From Tanytarsus gracilentus (lineage: Eukaryota > Arthropoda > Insecta > Diptera > Chironomidae): a DNA stretch of 64,000 nt. Positions 11,351 through 22,800 of this stretch are shown here, one piece after another. A program made the position numbers and the translations under genes. The number at the start of each line of letters is the position of its first letter. The first letter of the stretch is position 1. Where the stretch lies: assembly GCA_038502055.1 (NCBI GenBank), contig JAXRKN010000039.1, positions 2,356,001-2,420,000 of the forward strand, in the 5' to 3' direction. The notes beneath the pieces were generated by a model that saw nothing but the letters and a program-made list of their open reading frames with translations, did not search any database and had not been told where the DNA came from.

Positions 11351-11422
11351 TCAGATAGAGCTAATACATGTCTTTAATGAGCTTTTTATAATCACAGAAT
11401 TCATAACTACTCATTTCATCAA
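11351..11422 (-). ncRNA. C/D-box snoRNA, SNORD44-like
   Basis: C box TTGATGA (one departure from consensus) at 11416-11422 and D box CTGA at 11351-11354, 70 nt before the 3' splice site. The D guide pairs over 15 nt with 18S TAGAGCTAATACATG. The fifth base upstream of the D box is the A equivalent to human 18S Am166, the target of SNORD44, another GAS5 snoRNA. Its intron's donor is the end of the METTL6 coding exon. Confidence 0.85.
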
Positions 11423-11460
11423 GATAAGAAGAGGAACAGATGAAATAATGAAAAGTTGTC

Positions 11461-12393
11461 TCACCTAATTGGCTTCTGATATTTTCCTTGGATGAACCAA
11501 CGCTTGACATCAACGTCTTCCTTCTTATTGACTGTTCGACGTTCAATGAAATTGTTTTGCACTATTTGAAAACCAGCTGACTCGTAAAGTTCTTTAGCTT
11601 CCTTCAGCGAAAAGAAATAAGAGCAAGTGCCATCTTGCCTCACATAAAAGTTTTCTCCAATCTTGTTGTTGGCCTTAAATCGAAGCTGTGCCATGTCGTA
11701 GAGACCATAATCACGAAAGAGCAAGATACCGCCAGGTTTCAGCAGCTGATATAGATTTGAGCAGACACATGAGAACTTTTCCGGATGTATTGCTGACAAA
11801 ACGAAAATCAAGGTTATGATTTCGACAGATCCACGTGGTATATGTTCAAAAATAGTGTCCGAAGTGATATCACATTGAAATGCCTTAATCCTGCTTTCGT
11901 CGTACAGCTCATTTTGCTTAACAAACTCTATTGCAGTCGAAGAGAAATCACACGCGAAGATGAAGTAGTTGTTGCGATTTTCTGATATCAGTGGAAAAAC
12001 TAAATTTCCCACACCACATCCAACCTCCAAAAGAACCTTTCTTTCCTCACTTTTATCGCCACCAAGCAATTCTTTAAATTCTCTCGTTGTCCATGATCTG
12101 AAAAAAAAATATTATGTTTAACCTCACATTCGAATTTTTTTAATTTTAAATATAATCTATCGACATTTTACTTACCGGTCTTTAAAGAAGTTTGTTGTAT
12201 TTCTTTTGTAGAAGAGATTCCAATTCTTCTCGGCTTCCTTCTCAAGTTTCTTAATCTTTAAAGCATGCTTGATTTTGTCGCCCTCCGTGACCATGTGGGT
12301 TTTTAAATTCTGCTTTTCAAGCATTTCCCTCACATTTTCCGTCAATTCAGGATCATTTTCCAACACAGTAGAGGGTATAAATTCATCCTCCAT
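11461..12393 (-). CDS. METTL6: METTL6, tRNA-Ser m3C methyltransferase
   Basis: SAM-dependent methyltransferase that makes 3-methylcytidine in the anticodon loop of tRNA-Ser in other animals. Exon 1 is 12176-12393 and exon 2 reaches 12097, joined across KDR|SWTTREF. The protein reads through the family's hallmark stretches: NWNLFYKRN.TNFFKDR, the SAM-binding motif LEVGCGVGN, CDFS, LIFVLSAIHP, LFRDYGLYD, and GENFYVRQDGT.SYFF; it ends KPIR. The ending is unusual. Unspliced, AGG TGA gives Arg-stop (stop 11461-11463). If the good donor at 11463-11464 is used, the next exon gives AGA TGA, again Arg-stop. The coding product is thus the same whether or not the downstream snoRNA-bearing introns are spliced. 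Confidence 0.93.
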
Positions 12394-13126
12394 ACTTTTT
12401 AATTTAATTAGCTCACTAAAATCATTTTATTGATCTAATTTTCGGGAGACGATGTTTCCAGTTCGAGAGTTGAAGTAGAAAAGAACGAAAAGTTTTTAGG
12501 ACTAATAAATTTGAATTGAACGAGAGAGAGAGAGAGAGAGAGAAACTTTAGCACAGAGATTTGAAATTTAGAAAAACGTTAAAGATCTTTAATGAAACAG
12601 AAAGGATCATGCTTAAAATTATTTGTTTGAAAAAATTTTACTAAAGTTTATTAACTCTATCGCGCATTAAATTTTTATGCATATCGCTTTGAAAGAAATA
12701 AAAAAATTTTTGATCAAAGGACACCATGCAAATTTAAAAAAACGGAATTTTCGCACACAACCCGAAAATTCTAGAAAATTGAGCATTATCTTTTTTTGAT
12801 AAAAGTTCGCGAAAAAAGAGACAAAAATCATCAATTGAGAGAGACACTGCTCATCTCTGCTCTCTCTCACATTTGCTTCGCATAAAAATTTTGTTTTAAA
12901 AAATACGTGCATCGCATTTTCGCCTTCAGTATATTTTCAACATTCATCCGGTTAAGTTTAGAAAAAGAAAAAAGAAGCTCTCACAAAAAAAAATTAACAA
13001 ACAAAACGAGAAAATAAAAAAGTATTGACTCAGAGTGAAAAAAGAAGAAGAAGAAATCGACAATTAACGGTGCTTGAAAGTTGTGAAATTTCTAGAAAGG
13101 CGGGTGGTGAAAAAAAAGGAATTAAT
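12394..13126. other. Divergent intergenic region, METTL6 / mfas
   Basis: Shared upstream region of METTL6 (minus) and midline fasciclin (plus). It contains a GA repeat (12522-12543), which could act as a GAGA-factor site, and several AT tracts. The minus frame at 12667-12912 looks like chance. Confidence 0.55.
12522..12543. repeat. (GA)n microsatellite, about 22 bp
   Basis: Uninterrupted GA dinucleotides between two divergent genes. In flies such runs bind GAGA factor at promoters; here that role is only inferred from position. Confidence 0.85.
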
Positions 13127-16100
13127 ATGGGGCTTCTAATCAAATTATTGATTATTGCCACGGTGCTGCTCGCGGCTGGAAAATGCCTCGAAGACTTTGA
13201 GTGAGTGTCGCAATTTTATTTAACATTCTTTTCACATTGAGCGCCTTTTGTGTTCATACATGCATTGCTTAATTTTGTTATTCTGTGTTGTGGTTCGGCA
13301 CATTTGTCAAATGTTTAGAGATAAATACGCATGGAATATTTTTCAATATTACTCATCATATTTTTGTCATTTAAAACTCATCCAGGTCAGCGTCGGCTGG
13401 TTTTGAGTCGAATGAAGAAAGTAACAGGGAGCAACTCGGTAAGTGATTCATAACTTTCTCGAAAATCGACCACAAAAGTAAATTTCACTCGCTCAATATA
13501 TAGGTCTCGATTATGTTGAGGGACAATTTCCAAGTTATACGACACAGCAGTCAATTGCGCCGCCATCAGGAAATCCATTCGACACCTCAAATCTCTTCCA
13601 ACATCACTTTGGTAACTTCTTCGAGTTTAATCCGTTCCCAAGTTTCGGAGGCTTTGGAAACTTTGGATTCGATTCAATCAATTTCGACAGTTTCAGACCG
13701 TGGCATAAAGGGTAAGATATAAAAATGCAATTGTAGAAAGTTTTCATCACGCGTGCATAAGTGGATCATGCGGGTTTTTTTCGCGATTCATCGACCTCTT
13801 GATCATTTATTAACTGTTAACACAAATCTTTGTTTCATCTAGAACATTCGCGAGCGACCTTCTCGCAAAGCGATGAGAATTCACTTAGAAAAAATGCCGA
13901 TTAAATTATAATGCTGTGCTCTCTTTCCATCCACATTTATAAACGCTCATCATTGAGACGATTATTGTATTAAAATAATTTAAAAAAGATTTTCTTTCGT
14001 CTCGAGAGAGACATGTAGGAATTTCATGGATTTAAACTATTCTCCGCAGATATTTTTGTGTTACTGAAAAAATGTCTTAAATTTGTGCTGAATATTTAAT
14101 GAATCCGTCTCGATATTTTCTCAAACACATCATGAAAAGTTCTCAAGCTCTATTGTGTGCCATCTGAAGACATGCACTATAGCCGTGTGTTTGCAAGAGA
14201 TATTCAAAGTTTCCACGAATTACTGTTTAGCAATTCTTCTTCTTCTTTATATTTTTACTTAATTCAACGTAACGAAAAGAAATTTTAAAATCATTTTATG
14301 AGCAAACATCATCCATTCACACATTTAAATTATGAGTTCATCTACAGTTGTTGCTCATGTGATTATTATTCAGATGATCTGTTTACAACTTAAAGACTTC
14401 AAATTTAATGATCCTTGGGAAAAACCCAAAAGTATTCTTGACATCAAAAGTATTAATTTTGAAAAACAAGTTTTTTTTAAAAATAATTCGACTCGAAATA
14501 ATTTAAACAAGTTCACATTAAAAATTTATCATAATTGCGAGCAGCATTTAAAATTAGCTAAAATAAATGGCACAAAAAAAAAACATTTTCAACAATCACA
14601 TGATCTTCAACTGTAATTTTATTGACTACAATGCCTCACTTAACGCTCATATCTCACAACATAATTTTCTCTCCTCTACTTGTTTTAATATTATCCAGCC
14701 CAAATGTCTGTACAACACGCGACGAAAGCATCGAAGACTCAACGACAAAGAAACAAAAGCGAGAAGGTGACAACGGCAGTGAGGTGGAAACGCTTGAAGA
14801 TAAAGAACCTGCATTTGTTCATCACTTTAGTCTGAATGTGGAGTCGTGTCAAGAGACGAGCAACAAGCATATTTGCAAACGAATGTGAGCATTAGCCCTG
14901 AGAATAATTACAGCTTTATTTATTATAAACTTTGTCCACAGTAAAAAAAGCTTAAAACTTAATCGTAATTAAAATCACTTTATAATAATTCACAGCACCA
15001 ACCAGCAAGGTCAAAAGAAGACGGTTACCACTACCAAGCAGTGCTGTCATGGATTCGCTCGTCAGCCGCCTCAGGGCTACTGTGAGAAAGTCGAACTGCA
15101 CTCGCTTGAAGAAATCTCCAAGACACTCAACACCTCAAGTTTTATCGGGCTAGCGGAAAATAATGGCTTGAAAGAAGTTATGCAAACATCAAATGTTACA
15201 CTTTTTATGCCTTCTGATGAAAGTTTAAAGACATACACGCAAGATTTAGAGAGTGATAGCGGTGTAATGAAAGATGTGCTATTGAATCACTTCGTAAAAG
15301 GCTTGTTTGACATCGAGGATGTTGATAACGAAGACATTCTCCAAACTGAGTATGAAAATCACACAATTCGACTCAATGTCTTCCCCAAAATTCGTAGTCG
15401 ACGTGGAAATGACGAATTTCGTTACTTATATACCGCCAATTGTGTTCCAATTATGAAGGCTAATATGCGCTCTACGAACGGCATTGTTCACAAAACTCAA
15501 AGCGTTCTCAAGCCTGTATCGAGAAGCTTAATGGACATTATTAGGAGTCGCGATGATATGACTGTACTTCGTACTGTGCTCGAGAAAACGCAAATGGATA
15601 AAAAGTTGGATGGAACAGTTGGTGGAAAAGATTTTACCATTTTCGCTCCCAACGATGCGGCATTTGAGAAATTAGATGCGCAATTTAAGCGCAAGATCAA
15701 GGAAGGTGGATCATGTGCTGAGAGTGAGTTAACTTATATTTAAGTACTCAATAATTTTCCTCTTGACCTTCATTTATAATTGTTTAACTAATTATTATTT
15801 TTATTCTCATACACAGAAATTATGGAGAATCATATTCTACAATTGACATTCTGCTCAGCTGCAGTAATCGATGATGATTCACGAGTTTCCGCGTATAACA
15901 TTTTGGGCGAACGAATGACATTGGAACGTTCGTCGGAGAACGATGAAAATTCAACCGGTAATGAGATCAATACCTCGTCAAGTGACTCACCAATGGACAT
16001 AATCATTAATGGAAAATCGAGAATGATTGAGGGAGACTTTATGGCAACAAATGGTGTTCTACATGTAAGTTTAAGCTCTAATAAATTTCACTAAATGAGG

Positions 16101-17384
16101 GTTAGAAATATTAATAATGAGCACAAATTGACATGTTGCCGGTAATGGTGGTTAGCTAGAAAACATTTATGAACTAATTACTTTGAAATTTATGTATATA
16201 ATTTTAATTTTCATCGGAAGTGTGACTTTTTTTACACACTCATATCGAGAGCTGCTAATCAAAAATTAAAATAAGGAAATTTATTTTAACAAAAAAATGT
16301 GAATCACACTTGTTTGTTGGTTTTTATAGTGAAAGCTTTCACAAAATATGAGCGCCTATAGGGATTTCCAAACTTTCTAACTGAATTTTTTTAAATTTCA
16401 CAATTTCACTAGGTTATCGACGACGTCCTAATCACCGAAACAGCACTTCCAGCAACAACAATGTTTGGACATCAAAATTTGACTGTCTTCAAAAAGCTCA
16501 TCGAGTACGGAAGCTTCAGCAATGACTTTGATAACTACGAAAATGTGACATATTTCATTCCTAGCGATGAAGCTTTCGAGAAATCAGAGCAGGGTAAATT
16601 CTGGATGCAAATGCTCGAGGAGTCGGCACAAAAATTGAAGAATAACGAGAAGTTGAAAAAGTTTTTGGAGTATCACGTTGCAGAGCGAACGATTAAGACA
16701 CGTGAATTGAAAGATGAGATGTTGACGACAGTTGGAAGTAATCGTGAGCTCCGTGTAAATCTTTACTCGACAATGCCGAGCTTTGCGAACATCATGAATA
16801 GGGCGACAATTAATTGTGCGCGATTGATTCATTTCGATCAGGAAACGTGCGGTTCAGTCGTTCATCAAATTGACAATGTACTGACAGCTCCAGAGATGAC
16901 TCTTTTGGATATGTTACGTAGTAATTCACAGTACAGTCAATTCTACAAGATGGTGATGAAAGCAAATTTATCATCGATATTAGAGGATGCAACTGGCAGT
17001 GGCTATACAGTGCTCGTACCACGCGATGACGTTTTAAATGAACTATCCGATTGGATAAAGGAGAAGAGGGAGGCTGGTGAAATTGATAAAATCATTCGAA
17101 ATCACATTATTCCCGACGTAAAATGCTGCGCTGGAATTGTCCGTTCTCAATGGCCATTGATCAACTCTTTCAAGACCATTTCCAATAATTATTTGAGTAC
17201 AAATCGCGATCGTCGTCCCAAAATTCAAAATGCAGCTGTGACAAAGTGCGACATCATGGCAACAAATGGAATTATTCACGAGATAAATGACGTTATAGAT
17301 GTTGAGGAACCTCGCCGTCAACCTTCGAGCAATAATTATGGTTTCCAAAACTTGTTCAATCGACCATTTTTCTTTAGGAAGTAA
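13127..17384 (+). CDS. mfas: Midline fasciclin (FAS1-domain secreted adhesion protein)
   Basis: Extracellular or membrane-associated adhesion protein of the TGFBI/periostin family. Seven exons were read in one continuous frame, about 822 aa: 13127-13200, 13386-13438, 13504-13711, 14699-14884, 14996-15723, 15817-16064, 16413-17384. It starts with a signal peptide (MGLLIKLLIIATVLLAAG), followed by a low-complexity Phe/Gly/Asn-rich stretch (exon 3), a basic KKQKR patch, and a cysteine module (KQCCHGFARQPPQGYC) like the one that opens TGFBI and periostin. Repeated FAS1 domains follow, with H1/H2-type motifs such as TLFMPSDE, TIFAPNDAAFEKL, TYFIPSDEAFE and TVLVPRDD, each closing with an ATNGVLH or ATNGIIHE strand. 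Four FAS1 copies are visible, the third interrupted by the last intron. Length and order match Drosophila mfas. Confidence 0.9.
13712..14698 (+). other. mfas intron 3
   Basis: A 987-bp intron, the longest of the gene. The 94-codon frame at 14332-14616 has no homology I recognise and no splice support. A single ATGCGGGT at 13768-13775 matches the Gcm consensus but stands alone. Confidence 0.6.
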
Positions 17385-17592
17385 GACTTTTCTTTTCTGA
17401 TTCAGAGGAAGCGACTAATTATTTAAAATAATCTTAAAATTCTAAATTATATCAAGTTTATGTGTAATTTTATTTTATATTTCACGTTCTCTGTTCCTCT
17501 GACGAAAAAATATTAATAATAATTGTTAACTCGAAAACCGTTAATAAAGAAAGAAACTTTTATTCAGGTAGAATTTTACCATAAAAAACAAC

Positions 17593-19554
17593 TTAAAATT
17601 TTCTCTTCTTTTTCGATGATGGAAATTCGAGAGCATTTTCTCGAACAACCTTTGGCCGTTGATTTCCATTATTTTTTCTCTTCTTCGTGACAATACCGAC
17701 CATATTTTTGAGAGCTGCTGGTACAATGTAGTCGGGCACTTCCGACAAATGTTCTTGTGCCCTAATTATGGTGATGGGTGCATCGTGTTGAAGAACTTGT
17801 AAATCTCTCGTACATCCCTCAAAGTGGGTCTTTAACTTTTCTGAATTCGTAATTTCCTTTTTGATTTCCTTAATTCTCGCCTCTTTAATAGCACCCTTTG
17901 TAACAGCAAACCATGCATCTTGCGCTCTGTATTTAAATGGCTCAACTTCGTCCAACTTGAAATTGTGCTTTTTTATGATTGACGAATGCTCGGCCGGAAA
18001 ACTCGCCATCAAATGTTCTTCAACTAAACTCATTTGATTTTGCTCTTTAAGTGCGACAAACGATAAAACATTGCCTTGATTGTTTCCCCTCGCACTTCTA
18101 CCGGCTCTGTGAACGTAAGAATTTACGTCACGTGGGAAATCGAAGTTTATTACATTTGAGACACAGCGGAAATCAATTCCACGCGATACTCCACTTGCGT
18201 TATCATTATTGCTCTTTCTAGACGTGAGAAACTTCTCATCTGAGGCAACTATGATGTCATAACGGCCACTGTTGAATTCCTCGACGGTGTGACAGCGAAT
18301 ATTAATAGGAAGTTCAGAGTTGAGAACACACGCACGAATTTTGAATTGATCGAGGAAGAGTTTTAGTCTGTAAATAATGCTTATTAGTTTTAGCTTTTAA
18401 AAGTGTAATAGATATTTCTTATATATGGAAAAGTTCAGAGAGAAGATTAGACAGTAAATCTTGCATGCAACATCGTAATTTATTCATCGTCAAGTCTTGA
18501 AAAAGACTCGTTGACTTTCAATTATTCCGCCACAAATCATTTAGAAAAATTTTCATCATATAAATTTTTAAGAGAAATATATTAAAGAAAAAGATTTAAC
18601 TCACTTGTAGCATTTATCGACGCTGTTGACGAATATTAAACTTTTTCCCTTAATAAGATGCAATTTGAACAGGGTGAAAAGAATAGCGGCCTTTTCTTTT
18701 TCTTCAGCTGGGATATGATAATGTGTCAGCTGCGTAATTGGTGGCAACTCTGGTTCTTCAAGTTTCAGGACAATTGCATTATGCAAGACAATCTTCTTCA
18801 ATTCCATAACTTCGTCACTGAGAGTAGCGGATGCTAATATCGATTGATAAGTGGATGGCAAATGCGTTTTTAGAATGTTCTTTAAATCTTCCTCAAATCC
18901 AAATGTCATCATAAGGTCGGCTTCATCGATAACGAGAATTTCGAGGGATGAAATCACATCAATAGTTTTATCCTTCATGTGAGAGAGGACTCGTGCCGGT
19001 GTTGACACTACTATGTCAGGTTTTTGAAGAAGAATATTTTTTTGTGCAGCCGGCTTGCATTTGGTCGCTAAATCTAAACACTTTACAATTTTACTGCATT
19101 TTAAAGTCAAATCGTCCACAACTTTCTTAATCTGATGACACAACTCTTTACTGGGAGCTAAAATAATAGCCGAAGTTTTCTGTTCGTTTGTGCTATGTTT
19201 CAAATTTAATATCCTCTGAATGATTGGAACAACGAATGCCGCTGTTTTTCCTGATCCAGTACGAGCTCGAATAAGGACATCCTTTTCTTCGAGAATAAAC
19301 GGAATTGCCTTCTCTTGGATTAGTGTCGGTGAGATCCAGCCCAACTTTGCTATCGCCTGAAATCAAAATTTTATTGATGAAATTTGTAAATAAAATTCAC
19401 GCTGGATCTTTTCTGAACTTCTCAGCAAATTCGAAATAATTTCAATTCACTTTTATTTTAGTATAATTAAGTGAAAATCCATGCTCACCTTCAAAATACG
19501 ATCATCTAGTTCCATTTGATGAAAGTTAATGACAATTTTCTCCTTATCATCCAT
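17593..19554 (-). CDS. DDX56: DEAD-box RNA helicase, DDX56 type
   Basis: ATP-dependent RNA helicase; DDX56 (yeast Dbp9) acts in nucleolar large-subunit ribosome assembly. Three exons: 19489-19554, 18605-19356, 17593-18367 (about 530 aa, close to the family's 540-600). Visible motifs: Q-motif region GWISPTLIQEKAIP, motif I ARTGSGKT, motif Ia APSKEL, motif II DEAD, motif III SAT, and in the second RecA domain RGIDF, FDFP, and motif VI HRAGRSARG. The insert around SDEKF...NASGVSRGIDF before RGID is typical of DDX56/Dbp9. A basic KKKRKF tail suits nucleolar location. It is divergent from the CDYL-like gene, 345 bp away. Confidence 0.93.
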
Positions 19555-19899
19555 GATTTTTAATCAAATTTAATTTTACCTCATAAATTCACGTTTTTCT
19601 GTTGATGTTTAACTTAGAGAGGTTTTTGTGTTTGAGATTGCACGCTGTTCAGAAAAAAATAAGAGAGAGTTAACTGTATTTCGAATTATCAAAACAATCA
19701 GGAAGATCGCTTAAATTAAGCAAATATTTGCCTTTATTAATGTTTATAAAACATTACAAATCAACTATTACCTGTTAAATTTCATTATTCGTTAGAATTT
19801 GCTGCATTTTTGAAAGGATTTAGAGGTAAAATTTTCAATGACCTTTTTCTGGCTTTTTGATAACTCTAATTTTATTTTATCAATTGAAGAAATCTCAAA
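19555..19899. promoter_or_regulatory. Divergent promoter region, DDX56 / CDYL-like
   Basis: 345 bp between the two start codons, so both promoters must lie here. No individual element was identified. Confidence 0.5.
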
Positions 19900-22800
19900 A
19901 TGAATTCGGAAGATAGTGGAATGATTGAAATCATTGAGACCAATGGAACGACACCGAATGCTGTTGACACGCCGAAGAGAAATACAACATCTCTCGAGCT
20001 CAATCCGAATGAGACCGAAAAGGCGGAGATTGCGAGAAATCAACTTTTAAATCTCACTAAGAAAACGGCCAAGAAAAAGTCATCGCCTGTAACATCAGAT
20101 AATGAAATTGCAATTCAGAAACCTAAGTTGGAAGTTGAATCATCTCCAGACTTTCAATCCTCTACACCCAGACAAGAGTTCGCTGAAGTCATTTATGATG
20201 GTCGACCAACGATGAGTAATTTAAGCAGTGCAATCATATCAAAAGAAGAACTCGAAGATGAAATACGAAAGAAAATTGCTACAAAGTCAGATACAAGAAA
20301 ATCATATGACATTGAAATTCCACAAGAAATGATTCTCTCGGAAGTGACCGTCCACCCATCGACATCAAAGGATGAGCAAATCCAGCTAGATGGTCAAGAG
20401 CTCATTGACATTCTCGAGGGTAATGGAGACACCGAATCTGAAATGTATGAAGTTATTGGTGAAAATGGAATGTTTATTGTTAAAGCGGCCGATCAAGAGA
20501 CATCGACGAGCTTTGAAATTGTCTCGCCAGACGAGGAGATTAAAAAGAGAATGTTGGAGCGACAAATAGCTATACAACAAATAGCAAGTATGCCCATGAG
20601 AAAAAATCGTCGTTTTAAATCGAACGCAAACTCACCAAAATCAGCTCTTCAAACTTCTCAGAGTCTTGCACAGTCGCTCGCTATGGATTGGAGTGATAAA
20701 GAGGAAGAGGTTTTATTGGAGGTTGAAGATTTTGAGGTGGAGCCGCCTAAAAACGAGACCAAAATTAAAATTCTCAACATGACCATCCTCAATGAAAGTA
20801 CTCAAGAGACAAAACCTATCAAGAGTGAGCCAAAAATCCTCAACATTAATGCTCCGACCACATCATCCCCTCCTAAGATCCTCAACAAGAATGCACCACA
20901 AGCTAAAACAGAGCCAGCATCATTCAAAAGAGGCCGTGTTGTTAAGAAGAAACAAATTTGGGATCCTTCAGAAGCAGCACTGCCAACAGAAAAGAAAGCT
21001 GAAAAATTACCGATCGCTCTTCCTCCCACAATAACGATTAAAAAAGTTTCGAAGGAGTCGATTGCAAAAGATCAATCGTTAGCGCCTAAAGCCAAAACAA
21101 CACCCTCTCCCGCTCGTAAGGGCAAAAAGAAATCTGAAATTGAGAAGCTCTTTCAGGACGAGGGAGCAGTTAACATGATCTACAGTCTTGAGCGTCAAAA
21201 TAATAATCAAGATGTACCGGAATTGAAAATTGACGAAACTGAAGCTTTCGTTGATAAGACGGAAGAGAAATCAGCATTGATTGCCAAACAAAAGACCATT
21301 CGAGAAACGATCATCAAGCAAAGTACTTCTCCAAATGAAGCGAAAGTTGTTTCAACTCGACCACAAAGAGTTAAGCGCGATTTGACACCGAGTAAAGCAG
21401 CAGTTGAATCGCCGAAAGCAGTAGAAAAAACTCCTGAGAAGACAGTGACTGTAATCAAAGCTCAGAAATCGGTACCGGTTGGTCGCAAGAAAAAAATCGA
21501 CGACTCTTGGGATTTTGTGAGAAATGCTCAATCAACTTGTGCTGATGCGATGATTATCAGACGTCACTCGAACTCGTCCTACTCGAGTTCAGCACCAACT
21601 TCTCCTCGTCGCTTGAGTGTCGATCAATCGCTGAACGATTCTGCAGAGAACTTTAAGATGCCGCAAGAGAGAAAATCCACAGAAATGCCAAAAGATTTGA
21701 AGAGTTCGGTCGGTGGACTCGTTGAGGAACTAAGAAACACTTTATCGACTAAATTGACAAAAGGAAAAACTCCACTGGCAGTCAAAGGACGAAAACGAGC
21801 TGCAGCAGTTGTGCACGAGGCAGTCAAGCGTCGAGCTTTAGGAAAAGAGAAAGAATTCACGTTGACAAAATCTGATGGAGTTGCTCACATTGTTGTCTCA
21901 AACAATACCTTCACTGCCGCCTTAGTTGATGAACTCAAAACCGTTCTCGCTCAGTTGGAAGATGATATCACTTGCCAAGTTGTCTTGTTCACTCCATCCG
22001 AAGGATTTTCAAAGGGTCTCGATTATTCGTCGCTCGTTCAAAGTACTGTCGACAAAAGAAAACAAGCCGCTAGCGATCTTGTTACTGCCGTCAAGTAAGA
22101 AGTTAATTTAATTTAATAAATAATTTCAAACTTTAAAATTTTTTTTCTAGAAACTTTTTTATTTCTCTTGCGGCTTTTCCAAAGACAATAATTTGTGGAC
22201 TGAAAGGGTTAACATCAGGAATTGGCGTTACAATGTTGCCTCTATTTGATGTCGTCATTGCCGATCAAAATGCCAAATTTTCTTTGCCTCACGTACAAAT
22301 TGGCTGCAATCCGGAAGGAATTTCAATTCTTCAAGCAAACAATAAAGTCAACTCTAGTGTTGTAAGTTGATGAAATTTAAGAGATGAAATCACACATTTA
22401 AATCTATTTTATTTAGATCACACAACTATTTTTCTTACACGAGACACTGGACGCAAAAACGGCATTACAAAGTGGCTTAATATCTAAAATTGTTAACGGA
22501 AACATTGATGTACAACTAAAAGAGATTTGCATGCAAATTTCATCGCAATCATCTCAGGTGAACTAATTTACCATACATTACTATTCGCTTTTCTCATACA
22601 ATAAGACTTGTAAAAGAGATCGTTGTAAAAGAGTTCCTCGATATCTTCTACGATTTCCGAGTCTTCGACATAAAATCGACACCGGTCGTGCTCGTTACAC
22701 GTACATCTTTGAAATATGAATCCGTAGTCGGTTCTTGCGAGGCCACAAAAATCATTTGTTTCACATTCTGTCAGCTCTTTACACTCAAAATGATCGAGCG

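Larger units (their letters stand above)
9380..11464 (-). ncRNA. snoRNA host exons downstream of METTL6
   Basis: A chain of small non-coding exons with consistent minus-strand splice signals. Exons: 11237-11279, 11015-11064, 10804-10854, 10592-10640, 10337-10400, 10113-10153, 9884-9947, 9660-9692, and a last one from about 9452 to about 9380. They are 33-64 nt long and show no shared reading frame. Nine introns of 160-207 nt separate them (first intron 11280-11464), and each holds exactly one C/D-box snoRNA candidate. In every intron the D box lies 63-74 nt upstream of the 3' splice site, the placement known to favour intronic C/D snoRNA processing in animals. The first intron's donor is the last exon of METTL6, so the chain looks like a spliced 3' extension of that transcript. 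Many exon junctions after a stop codon predict nonsense-mediated decay, as in GAS5. Confidence 0.78.

Noticed and set aside
13768..13775. ATGCGGGT, a perfect Gcm consensus, in mfas intron 3
   Set aside because: A single isolated match in a gene of midline cells, where Gcm is not known to act; chance is likely.
14332..14616. 94-codon plus-strand frame
   Set aside because: It lies inside mfas intron 3, has no signal or homology and overlaps no splice signals.
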